Under the pieces are notes generated by a model. That model was not told the origin of the DNA. It made no database searches and worked only from the letters and a program-made list of their open reading frames with translations. DNA of 6,861 nucleotides. Origin: Bacteroidales bacterium UBA3856 (GTDB lineage Bacteria > Bacteroidota > Bacteroidia > Bacteroidales > UBA932). The DNA lies in contig DGHE01000199.1 of the NCBI GenBank assembly GCA_002392525.1, forward strand, positions 11,274-18,134, given 5' to 3'. This document shows positions 1-6,712 of this stretch, piece after piece (position 1 is the first letter of the stretch; every line of letters begins with the position of its first letter). Made by a program: the position numbers and the translations under genes.

Positions 1-673
1 CGGCATCCTTGAAGGCGAACACATAGTCAATGCAGCGGTTGGGATTCCGGGACGGGAACGTGAGGGCTGTTCCGGAAAGGAGCGTCCAGAACTCCTGGGC
101 CAGGGCAATCACCTCGCTGTCCGGGAACACATTGAAGTCTCCCACCAGAAATACGGGCTTGGCCGATCCCGCATAATGCGCCGTGAACCACTCGTTCACT
201 TCCTGCATCTGCGTGAGGGCGGCCTCCGCGCTGCGATGATCCAGGTGCGTGGCGCCAAACACGCACTCCTCGGTCTCCACCACGCAAATGGCGCGGGCCT
301 CAGCACCTTCTCCCTGCGAAAGCGGAACACGCATCTTTTTCAAAGCAGGCTGTGCACACACAACACCGTCACCGTACGCACCACCACGGTAGGCGATAGC
401 ACGGGCAAAGGCATAATCCCATTCCAGCATTTCTCCCAGATCTTTCACCTGGAAGGCGTTGTTTCGCGTATTGCAGCTGTCCAGTTCGCTCATCCCCACA
501 TAGGAGGCGCCGGTTTCCCGGATGAGCTGAGCCACACCGGGCATGCTGTTGTCCTGGTATTTGGAAAACACACCCACATTGTAGGACATCAGGGTAACCA
601 CCTTGGAAGTCCTTTTGCTTTCGCAGGCAAGAAGGGTAGAGAGGGCGAGGCCCAAAAGTAGTATTTTTTTCAT
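1..673 (-). CDS. EEP-family (endonuclease/exonuclease/phosphatase) lipoprotein, 3' end cut off by window
   Basis: Translating the minus strand from the ATG at 673-671 gives 224 residues that run off the window edge. Residues 1-16 form a short lipoprotein signal (MKKILLLGLALSTLLA) with Cys17 as the lipidation site. The EEP fold follows: SYN-V at 30-33 (Asn32), GMSEL at 60-64 (metal-ligand Glu63), GGAYGDG at 97-103, GATHLDHR at 140-147, GDFN at 178-181 (Asp179 and Asn181) and RCIDYVF at 213-219. Only the C-terminal end with the final catalytic His is missing, so the enzyme looks intact up to the cut. Family members cleave phosphodiester or phosphomonoester bonds with Mg2+ in nucleic acids, sphingomyelin or inositol phosphates; the substrate cannot be told here. 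A lipid anchor argues against a housekeeping DNase and for an envelope phosphoesterase. It starts 4 bases after the upstream gene's stop codon, so the two are probably co-translated. No Shine-Dalgarno sequence is seen. Confidence 0.9.
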   Translation of the reverse strand, partial: MKKILLLGLALSTLLACESKRTSKVVTLMSYNVGVFSKYQDNSMPGVAQLIRETGASYVGMSELDSCNTRNNAFQVKDLGEMLEWDYAFARAIAYRGGAYGDGVVCAQPALKKMRVPLSQGEGAEARAICVVETEECVFGATHLDHRSAEAALTQMQEVNEWFTAHYAGSAKPVFLVGDFNVFPDSEVIALAQEFWTLLSGTALTFPSRNPNRCIDYVFAFKDA

Positions 674-677
674 AGCG

Positions 678-2852
678 CTATTTCTTATCTACAAACAAAT
701 TGACACGAGAAACGAGGTAGGCACGCACATCGGCCCACTTGTAATAAGGCCCGTCGAAGGGACGCAGGGATCCCAGGCGAACCTCCTCGCCGTTGTGCAG
801 CACCTTCACCAGCACATCGCCTGCCTTGCCGCCCTTCGGGGTGTAGAACACCATCTGGAGGTTGGTGGCCATGGGCGAACGATAAGTCTGGAACACCTGC
901 GCCAGGTTGTCGGGATTGGACGGATACTTGTTAAAATCGTCGATGTCCATGATCATCATGAGGGCCATCATGATGTGGTCGTGGCCATAGCGGAGGTCGG
1001 CGCCGCTTTCACGGGAAGCGAGGCGTGCATCGGCCTTCTCTATCATGTCATCCACAATGGACGAGCACGACGTGCGGTAGTAAATGTACTCGTTAAAGCG
1101 CTCGTAATTGTCCGTTTCCCAAAGCGTCGCGTACTCCTCAGGCGTAAAGAAGTCCTTCACGTCAAGGCGAATATCCTCGGGCACGCTGTTCATACCCGCT
1201 ACAAACATGTAGAGGTTAAAGAACACGTCGTAGGCATTGCGATTGCCAAGGCCTGCCGATGCATCCTTGAACAGCCGTCCCAGCACCTCGGGATACTGCG
1301 GGAATCGGCGCAGGAAGAACTGCTCCGACGTCTCGAAGTACGGGAACACGGTATCCGGGCCCTTGTACACGAACGGGTTGCGGGCCTCGTTGGGACGCGT
1401 AGCCTGGATGTCTTCCTTGCCCTGATGGGCATAGACCGTTGCCTTCGGAGCCAGGCGGGAGAGGGCCGATACGCAGGAAGTCATGGACATGATGGAACGT
1501 ACGGAGGCCGATGACGTAGCGTCTATCCGGCTTCCCTTTCCAAAGGCCTTTGGAAAGCTCTTCACCATAGTCTCCGCAATCTGGACATGCTGTGCCCAGC
1601 CCAGCGGAGTAAGGTCTCCCACGCGGTACTCCACCTTCTTCCAGAAGGGCTCCAGCGCATCCAGCATCTTGCGCCCATAAGGGGTAAGATTGTCGGCAGC
1701 CGCACCTTCCCGGAGCATTTCCAGGAGCACGGTGTAGGCCTTGGCGGTATAGGCATAGCGGGAACCGTGGCGGCCATAGTGACTGATGTAGGTAGCCTCA
1801 TAGCCCTTCGGAGCCGGCGTAGCCGCCTTGGGGCCCCAGTCCAGCACACGGTCCAGGCCGGAGGACTTGTTCCAGTCGGCCATCACCTCCTCCCGCACGT
1901 TCACGACGGGAGCCTTGGGAGCCTCCACCAGGCAGAAGAAGGAAACCAGCTTGCGCTCTTTCTTGATCTCGGAGGGCTTGTTGCTGCTGGGCGTATTCAC
2001 CAGATGTGTTCCGGAATCTCCGAATCCGCGCACACACATGGAAGTGGAACCGCCGCCGTCCATGTTCAAGGCATAGCGAGGGTGGAAGTTGCGCTCGATG
2101 AAACGGGTGAGCTCACGGGCGTTCATGCCCTCGCTGTCGCCGGGCCTGCGGCCGTCCACGATAATCATGAGGAAGTGCCCGTTCTCCGTCAGTGCCACGG
2201 CGGTACGGGGATGCCGTACACCCTGGTGACGGACAGGGGCCTCATAATTGTATTCCAGCATTTGTGCAGCGGTGAGCGTGCTGTCCACGAAGGAAGCACC
2301 CACCGGAGCGTAGTCGTCGATGAGCATGGGAGAGCTGGTAAAGATGTTTTCCCAGGCCGATGCCCCATAGAACGCCCGCTGCTCAGCAATGGATTTTCCC
2401 TTTCCGTCGGAGGCGATGCACACCGTCTGGCCCGTAGCGTCGGAGTAGATGGCGCCGTCGTTCTTCCAGTTGGGAACGGGCGTTGTCATCACCGTGTCTT
2501 TGGGCATGCAGGTATGATAGGTGCCGCCCGTCTTGACCACGATGGACTCCGGCTCGTAAGCCGCGTTGATGGCCGCCACGGCATTTTCCCGGCGAAAAAC
2601 GGTGGAAGTCGTGCACTTCTCGTCGTACCACACCTGCCGCAGCGCATAGTTCTTGTTGGCCATGTCCCAGTCAATCACGTTGATTTTCTGGGGGGCTCCC
2701 GTCACCGGCTCCACGCCGCTGAAGTTGTAATAAGACACGCCGTCGGCAACGCTCACCACAGTCCATCCTTCTCCGGAGGGAGCCTGTGCAAAGGCCAAAG
2801 CCGCGCTAAAAAACAGGGCGAGTATCGCCACAAAGAAAGGAAATCTTTTCAT
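678..2852 (-). CDS. Secreted fusion enzyme: phosphodiester glycosidase (NAGPA/DUF2233) + histidine acid phosphatase
   Basis: The 724-residue protein has a signal peptide at about 1-22 (ALAFA before QAP, no lipobox Cys), so it is probably periplasmic or secreted. Residues 25-311 match the phosphodiester glycosidase family of human uncovering enzyme NAGPA: RHPRTAVA at 213-220, VDGRRPGDS at 232-240 and NMDGGGSTSM at 263-272. This family hydrolyses sugar-1-phosphodiesters, freeing the sugar and leaving a phosphomonoester. Residues about 324-724 form a clade-2 histidine phosphatase: HYGRHGSRY at 358-366 (His362 nucleophile, Arg361 and Arg365 phosphate ligands), SSASVRS at 447-453 (Arg452) and RYGHDH at 621-626 (His624-Asp625, likely proton donor pair). 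Both domains are about full family length with a short linker, so this looks like a true fusion and not read-through of two genes. It lies 12 bases after the transporter gene. The uncertainty is the substrate, not the two families. Confidence 0.93.
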   Translation of the reverse strand: MKRFPFFVAILALFFSAALAFAQAPSGEGWTVVSVADGVSYYNFSGVEPVTGAPQKINVIDWDMANKNYALRQVWYDEKCTTSTVFRRENAVAAINAAYEPESIVVKTGGTYHTCMPKDTVMTTPVPNWKNDGAIYSDATGQTVCIASDGKGKSIAEQRAFYGASAWENIFTSSPMLIDDYAPVGASFVDSTLTAAQMLEYNYEAPVRHQGVRHPRTAVALTENGHFLMIIVDGRRPGDSEGMNARELTRFIERNFHPRYALNMDGGGSTSMCVRGFGDSGTHLVNTPSSNKPSEIKKERKLVSFFCLVEAPKAPVVNVREEVMADWNKSSGLDRVLDWGPKAATPAPKGYEATYISHYGRHGSRYAYTAKAYTVLLEMLREGAAADNLTPYGRKMLDALEPFWKKVEYRVGDLTPLGWAQHVQIAETMVKSFPKAFGKGSRIDATSSASVRSIMSMTSCVSALSRLAPKATVYAHQGKEDIQATRPNEARNPFVYKGPDTVFPYFETSEQFFLRRFPQYPEVLGRLFKDASAGLGNRNAYDVFFNLYMFVAGMNSVPEDIRLDVKDFFTPEEYATLWETDNYERFNEYIYYRTSCSSIVDDMIEKADARLASRESGADLRYGHDHIMMALMMIMDIDDFNKYPSNPDNLAQVFQTYRSPMATNLQMVFYTPKGGKAGDVLVKVLHNGEEVRLGSLRPFDGPYYKWADVRAYLVSRVNLFVDKK

Positions 2853-2864
2853 ATCAATCTGTCA

Positions 2865-4244
2865 CTAATCTATCACTTGCTGCTTGCGCTTCCAGTTCAG
2901 GACCGGAAGCAGGAAAGAAATGACGGCTGCACCCAGCCAGAACCAGCTCACATAGGTAAAGTCGTGCACCCCGTCCACCATGTGGTTATCCAGAAGCACG
3001 CCGGTAATCACGTTCTGCAATCCGGCTGCGGCATAGGAGGCCAGGCCCACGATACCGAGGGCTGCGCCAGTTGCCTGACGGGGCACCAGGTCAATGGCCA
3101 TGAGGCCGCCAATAAAGCTGATGAGAACGCCGATGGCAATACCGAACAGTATCATGGACAGGTACACCATCCACTTCTGCCCACCGCCAAACAGGAACAG
3201 GGCCAGAGCAATGGCTTCCAGGATACCGGCGACAAAGGCCGGATACTTGCGGTCTCCCTTGAACACTTTGTCGGAGAGCCAGCCGGAGAAAACAGTACCC
3301 AGTACGCCGAAGATGGGGTTCACGCCCACGATGGCGCCGGCTTCGGTGATGCTGTAGCCACGGGCTTCCTGGAGGAAGATGATGCCCCATTCGTTGATGG
3401 CGTAGCGGCTCATGTACATGAAGGCACTGGAAAGGGCCAGGATCCACACGCCGGGGTTCTTCACCACGGCAGCCTGCATGCGGCGCGTCTCGGCCCGTTT
3501 TTCCTCGGCCGATACGGCCTTGGGCTGAGGCTCGCCCGCCAGTTTCTCAATGGAAGGAAGTCCCTTGCTCTCCGTGCTGTTGTGCAGGAAGAAGACAATG
3601 ATGAGGACGCCGAAAACGCCGGCCAGGGCAGCGCCGAAGAAACCCCACTTCCAGCCGAAGGCGGCCACCAGCGCGCTCACAAAGACGAAGGAGAGGCCTT
3701 CGCCAATGTTGTGGGAGGAGCTGAAGAGGCCATAGAACGTGCCTCTAATGCGCAGGGGGAACCAGCGCGAGAGGGAGATGATGGCCGGCGGAGCACCCAT
3801 GGACTGTGCGCAGCCGTTGATGGCCCAGCACACCGCGAAGGCGATGAAAAGGCCCGTATTGGCCAGGTTCCCGTTCATGGCTTCCACGCCAAGGATGCCC
3901 ATGGTGAAGTTCATTGCCACGGACACGCAGAGGCCTGCTGCCATGAAGCGCTTGATATTGGCGCTGTCGGCCAGGAAACCGCTCACCAGCTTGGCAATGG
4001 CGTAGGACCAGTACATGCACGCGCCGATGATACCCAGCTGCGTGGCGTTAAGGAGTCCCGCGTCAATGAGCGGCTGCTTCATTACGCCGAAGGAAAGGCG
4101 GCAGACGTAGTAGATGGCATAGCCGAAGGTCGCGGCCAGGAAGGTCTGGATGCGAAGGCGCTTGTACGTCGAGTCTACCTTTTCGGGAGCAACCGGGGCG
4201 TCAACCGCCCCGGATTCCATTTTGAAAAAATCGAGAAACTTCAT
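2865..4244 (-). CDS. Organophosphate:phosphate antiporter, GlpT/UhpT (OPA) family of MFS
   Basis: The 459-residue protein has hydrophobic segments consistent with 12 membrane helices, with a charged central loop at about 221-262. Comparison from memory with E. coli GlpT shows matching blocks: GYAIYYVCR at 41-49, SYAIAKLVSG at 80-89, SHNIGEG at 177-183, YMSRYAI at 277-283, LSDKVFKG at 323-330 and DLVPRQATGAA at 385-395. The GlpT substrate-binding residues Arg45, Lys80, His165 and Arg269 correspond to Arg49, Lys85, His178 and Arg280, so phosphate binding should be kept. Such carriers import glycerol-3-phosphate or hexose-phosphate across the inner membrane in exchange for phosphate; which of these applies cannot be told. 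A UhpC-like sensor role is possible, but no UhpA/UhpB genes are next to it. Met9 is an alternative start; Met1 fits the 7-base gap to the upstream gene. The location beside a phosphatase fusion supports a phosphorylated organic substrate. Confidence 0.93.
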   Translation of the reverse strand: MKFLDFFKMESGAVDAPVAPEKVDSTYKRLRIQTFLAATFGYAIYYVCRLSFGVMKQPLIDAGLLNATQLGIIGACMYWSYAIAKLVSGFLADSANIKRFMAAGLCVSVAMNFTMGILGVEAMNGNLANTGLFIAFAVCWAINGCAQSMGAPPAIISLSRWFPLRIRGTFYGLFSSSHNIGEGLSFVFVSALVAAFGWKWGFFGAALAGVFGVLIIVFFLHNSTESKGLPSIEKLAGEPQPKAVSAEEKRAETRRMQAAVVKNPGVWILALSSAFMYMSRYAINEWGIIFLQEARGYSITEAGAIVGVNPIFGVLGTVFSGWLSDKVFKGDRKYPAFVAGILEAIALALFLFGGGQKWMVYLSMILFGIAIGVLISFIGGLMAIDLVPRQATGAALGIVGLASYAAAGLQNVITGVLLDNHMVDGVHDFTYVSWFWLGAAVISFLLPVLNWKRKQQVID

Positions 4245-4251
4245 TTAATTA

Positions 4252-6522
4252 TTATTTCAGAGTCGGATAATCCGTTGAGAAGTCCCAGATGGCGGAGGAC
4301 CAGCCGAGGGTGGTGGAAGCAAGCTGCGAGAGGGTCTTGCCGGCTTCGACTTTGCCGTGATAAGGGAACTGGGGAAAACCCTGCTGGCCGCTTGCCAACG
4401 CTGTAGCAGTAGTTTCAGCTCCGTTCTGCATGACCAGAGGATGAGCCGTGCTCACATCGGGATGGCTATAATCAGCAGCGGGCACCCAGTAAGCCGTAAG
4501 AACCATAGCCGGGCTGCGATAATTGTCGGTTAAAGTACAGGTCGGGAAAGTAACTCCCACGACTGCACCGGAGCTCCAGTTGTTCGCTCCGTATGTTGTG
4601 GGCGTAACGACAGGATTCCAGGCAGCGCAGTTCTGCATGCTGAGCGACTCTACGCCCACGTACCCGGCAAGTCCACCAAGCGCGAAACCAGTTCCTGTTA
4701 CGGAGCCCGAAGAATAGCAACGGGAAATGTTAACCGTACCGCCATCAACCCCACCGATAAAGCCACCGGAATAGGAATTGGCAGATACGTTTCCGGACGC
4801 GTAGCAATCACTTATCGTAGCGGTACCGGTACCCGCGTTAATTTTTCCGACAAAACCACCGTTATACCGATACTTGCCGGAGACATCGCCTGTTGAGAAG
4901 CACTTCTCTACGGTTCCCTTCAAAAGGTAACCGACAAAACCGCCGATGGAGAGGCCGTTTTCCGGCTGATTTACTGTCACCGATGTCGAGCACTGGCTTA
5001 TGAAAGCGGACGCATTGTCAACATATCCGGCAAAACCGCCAAGTCCTACATCTGTCTTACCATTGGTTGTAGAGCTCACTGTTCCGGAAGACGCGCAGTT
5101 ATTTGCCGTTCCATATAATACGCCAATCAATCCTCCGATATGAATACTTCCTTCCACTGTAACATTTGTGGCAGTGCAGCCAGAAACAGTTGTATTGGCA
5201 TCAAATTCTCCCAACAGTCCCCCAACACGATCGGCCGAGGAAGTTACGGAAGTATTCTCGACATGGCAGTCGGTAATACTGACGGAAGTCTTGACCACTC
5301 TGCCAACAATACCACCTAATCTCTGCTTGGAACCCGTCACACTCGAATTCTTTACTGTTATACCACTAAAATTGCCTGTAATGGTTGATCCGGACCCGCA
5401 GTAACCCGCAAGGACGCCCGCCGTGTTATTACCGGCAGTAATGGTAGCATGATCAAAAACAATATTCTTGACCGTTCCATTGATTACACCTACAAAACTG
5501 GGATAGGCGCCGGAGTTACAAGTCAGGTTGTCAATAACATAACCGCAGCCGTCAAAATCAATGCTTTTATCGTAACTTCCGGAATTGTTTAAAGAGGTCC
5601 AGGCAACACCTTTCATGTCCACATTGTCTACCATCTTGTAGTATTGCTTGGTAGTGGAAAGGGAAATAGCCTTCATCTGGTACTGATCGGCAATCAGATA
5701 CGGCATGGCAGCAGTGCCGTTGTCGCCGGCACCGGCCGAGGTCTCGATAGCGGAGCAGTTGAGGTTGATGGTATTCACCTTGCCGGCCTCGATGGTCATG
5801 GCGGGCAGCATGCGGTAAGCGGTGTGCTTGAGGTAGGCCTTGGTCTCGTCCATCATGAAGCTCACATAGAGCTCGGTACCGGCTGCAATCGCCATCTCGC
5901 CAGGCAGAGAAGCATACACGGTAAACACATTGGTTTCACCGGCATCGGCCGAGTCGGTAATATCCACCTTGACAAAGGCGGTACCGGCCTTGATGACAAC
6001 GGACTTGACATTGCCGTAGAAGCCGGCTGGAATCTTGGTCCTCAGGCGCAGCACGGCCGAGGAAGCGGCAGCCGTGAACGTAAAGTTGGAATAATCCGTA
6101 ACGCCGGTAAGCGTAGCCGCATACTTGAGGTGGCCGGTGTCGCCATCGGCAGCCTGCGTCTGAACGGCATAGGACGGATTTCCGTTATAAATAATCTTAT
6201 AGGACGCAGCGGCGGCAGGAGCCGTACCGCTGAAGGTGGCAGACTTTGTTCCCATGCCGGAAACAATATCGAAGGTCTGCGTATTCGAAGGATTAGCCTC
6301 GTCGGTGATGGTAATCTGGTCACCGGCCTGCCAAATCAGGTTGAGTTTGTTATTGTAGCCATCTTCCTCAAAGCCCACCTTGGTGAGGCCTTCCTCCGGG
6401 AAAGAGGCCGTGATAGTAATCTTTTCTGTCTCGGGAGCAAGCACATCCTTTTCCTTGGAGCAGGAAACACTCAGCGAAAGGGCAGCGACGGAGGCCAGCG
6501 CAAAAATGGAATATTTTCTCAT
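4252..6522 (-). CDS. Surface lipoprotein: fimbrillin-like N-terminal region plus GLUG-repeat domain
   Basis: This is a 756-residue protein with a lipoprotein signal ending in SLSVS and Cys21. The following SKEKD is charged, resembling but not exactly matching Bacteroidota surface-export signals, so an outer-surface location is inferred. Residues about 33-256 look like the fimbrillin-like/Mfa-like family of Bacteroidales: a strand-rich region with ITITASF, a TK-V-F segment and LIWQAGDQITI at 62-72. Residues about 342-640 hold some ten GLUG-type repeats of 25-35 residues, each with a core such as GGFVGY or GGLIGV followed by a C-x(4-6)-G-x-V strand, expected to stack as a beta-helix. The C-terminus (WSSAIWDFSTDYPTLK) is a usual ending of GLUG proteins. 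No catalytic motif is seen, so adhesion or ligand binding is most likely. It starts 12 bases after the small upstream ORF, behind a perfect AGGAGG. Confidence 0.88.
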   Translation of the reverse strand: MRKYSIFALASVAALSLSVSCSKEKDVLAPETEKITITASFPEEGLTKVGFEEDGYNNKLNLIWQAGDQITITDEANPSNTQTFDIVSGMGTKSATFSGTAPAAAASYKIIYNGNPSYAVQTQAADGDTGHLKYAATLTGVTDYSNFTFTAAASSAVLRLRTKIPAGFYGNVKSVVIKAGTAFVKVDITDSADAGETNVFTVYASLPGEMAIAAGTELYVSFMMDETKAYLKHTAYRMLPAMTIEAGKVNTINLNCSAIETSAGAGDNGTAAMPYLIADQYQMKAISLSTTKQYYKMVDNVDMKGVAWTSLNNSGSYDKSIDFDGCGYVIDNLTCNSGAYPSFVGVINGTVKNIVFDHATITAGNNTAGVLAGYCGSGSTITGNFSGITVKNSSVTGSKQRLGGIVGRVVKTSVSITDCHVENTSVTSSADRVGGLLGEFDANTTVSGCTATNVTVEGSIHIGGLIGVLYGTANNCASSGTVSSTTNGKTDVGLGGFAGYVDNASAFISQCSTSVTVNQPENGLSIGGFVGYLLKGTVEKCFSTGDVSGKYRYNGGFVGKINAGTGTATISDCYASGNVSANSYSGGFIGGVDGGTVNISRCYSSGSVTGTGFALGGLAGYVGVESLSMQNCAAWNPVVTPTTYGANNWSSGAVVGVTFPTCTLTDNYRSPAMVLTAYWVPAADYSHPDVSTAHPLVMQNGAETTATALASGQQGFPQFPYHGKVEAGKTLSQLASTTLGWSSAIWDFSTDYPTLK
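4603..5499 (-). repeat. Coding region of about ten degenerate GLUG repeats
   Basis: Within the lipoprotein gene, unit cores begin near residues 342, 368, 402, 433, 462, 495, 526, 554, 585 and 615. A weaker eleventh copy lies near 651. Unit length is 25-35 residues. At the DNA level the copies are diverged, but short similar blocks recur (for example ccgacaaaaccacc at about 4848 and ccgacaaaaccgcc at about 4931). They are protein-coding repeats, not an array of identical DNA repeats. Confidence 0.85.
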
Positions 6523-6530
6523 GATACGGT

Positions 6531-6536
6531 CCTCCT
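6531..6536 (-). promoter_or_regulatory. Perfect Shine-Dalgarno AGGAGG overlapping the upstream stop codon
   Basis: On the minus strand the sequence reads TAGGAGGACCGTATC followed directly by the ATG of the lipoprotein gene. AGGAGG sits 8 bases before the start, and its first two bases are the last two of the TAG that ends the small upstream ORF. The other three starts checked, and the small ORF's own start, lack any such sequence. The arrangement supports this ATG as the true start and suggests stop-start coupling between the two genes. Confidence 0.8.
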
Positions 6537-6687
6537 AGATAATGCTTGTGAATGATTCGTCGAACAGAATATTGTTCTCGAACCCATTTAACGTTCCCAG
6601 TCCCGACTGGGCAATGCACTGCTCCAGTTCTATTTGCACGGGCACCGTCTCGGGCGCCACGTAGTTTGTCTTATATTCCTTTTTCAT
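6535..6687 (-). CDS. Small 50-residue conserved-looking peptide of unknown function
   Basis: From ATG at 6687-6685 to TAG at 6537-6535 this frame encodes 50 residues: MKKEYKTNYVAPETVPV..., then QIELEQCIAQSG and a hydrophobic/acidic tail ending ESFTSII. I do not recognise a named family. The pattern (MKK-x-Y, a Pro-containing segment, then E-x-C-x-A-x-SG) resembles many unnamed 50-60-residue ORFs found beside surface lipoprotein genes in Bacteroidales; this is from memory. There is no signal peptide or membrane helix, and one Cys (Cys24). It fills the gap between the esterase gene and the lipoprotein gene exactly: 25 bases after the former, 12 before the latter, with its stop codon inside the next gene's ribosome-binding site. 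That placement is the best support for it being real. It could act as a leader peptide whose translation controls the lipoprotein, or be an independent small protein. Confidence 0.68.
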   Translation of the reverse strand: MKKEYKTNYVAPETVPVQIELEQCIAQSGLGTLNGFENNILFDESFTSII

Positions 6688-6712
6688 TGGAGATTCGTTT
6701 TTCTGTGTGTGG

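Noticed and set aside
176..661. Plus-strand open frame of 161 codons
   Set aside because: Antisense to the EEP lipoprotein, whose catalytic motifs are intact on the minus strand.
603..1514. Plus-strand open frame of 303 codons
   Set aside because: Antisense to the histidine phosphatase domain; low-complexity His/Val/Arg-rich translation with no recognisable motif.
678..1800. MINPP-type inositol polyphosphate phosphatase assignment for the C-terminal domain
   Set aside because: The expected proton-donor position reads His624-Asp625 rather than the HAE motif typical of MINPP, so only the broader histidine acid phosphatase family is supported.
2865..4244. UhpC-type sensor
   Set aside because: No UhpA/UhpB-like regulator is in the window and the transport-site residues are kept. 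A sensor role is possible but not favoured.
1587..4406. Plus-strand open frame of 939 codons
   Set aside because: It lies antisense to the phosphatase fusion and the transporter, both of which have clear family motifs. Its translation is rich in His, Gly and Ala without domains, as expected for an antisense shadow of GC-rich codons.
4603..5499. CRISPR-like or tandem DNA repeat array
   Set aside because: The recurring blocks are in frame, diverged and explained by GLUG protein repeats; there are no identical repeats with unique spacers.
5644..6555. Plus-strand open frame of 303 codons
   Set aside because: Antisense to the fimbrillin-like half of the lipoprotein and crossing the small ORF; Gly/Arg/Ile-rich translation with no motif. 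Its matching length with the other 303-codon frame is coincidence.
6688..6712. Promoter in front of the small ORF
   Set aside because: The gap is only 25 bases and contains no TAnnTTTG with an upstream TTTG at the right spacing.
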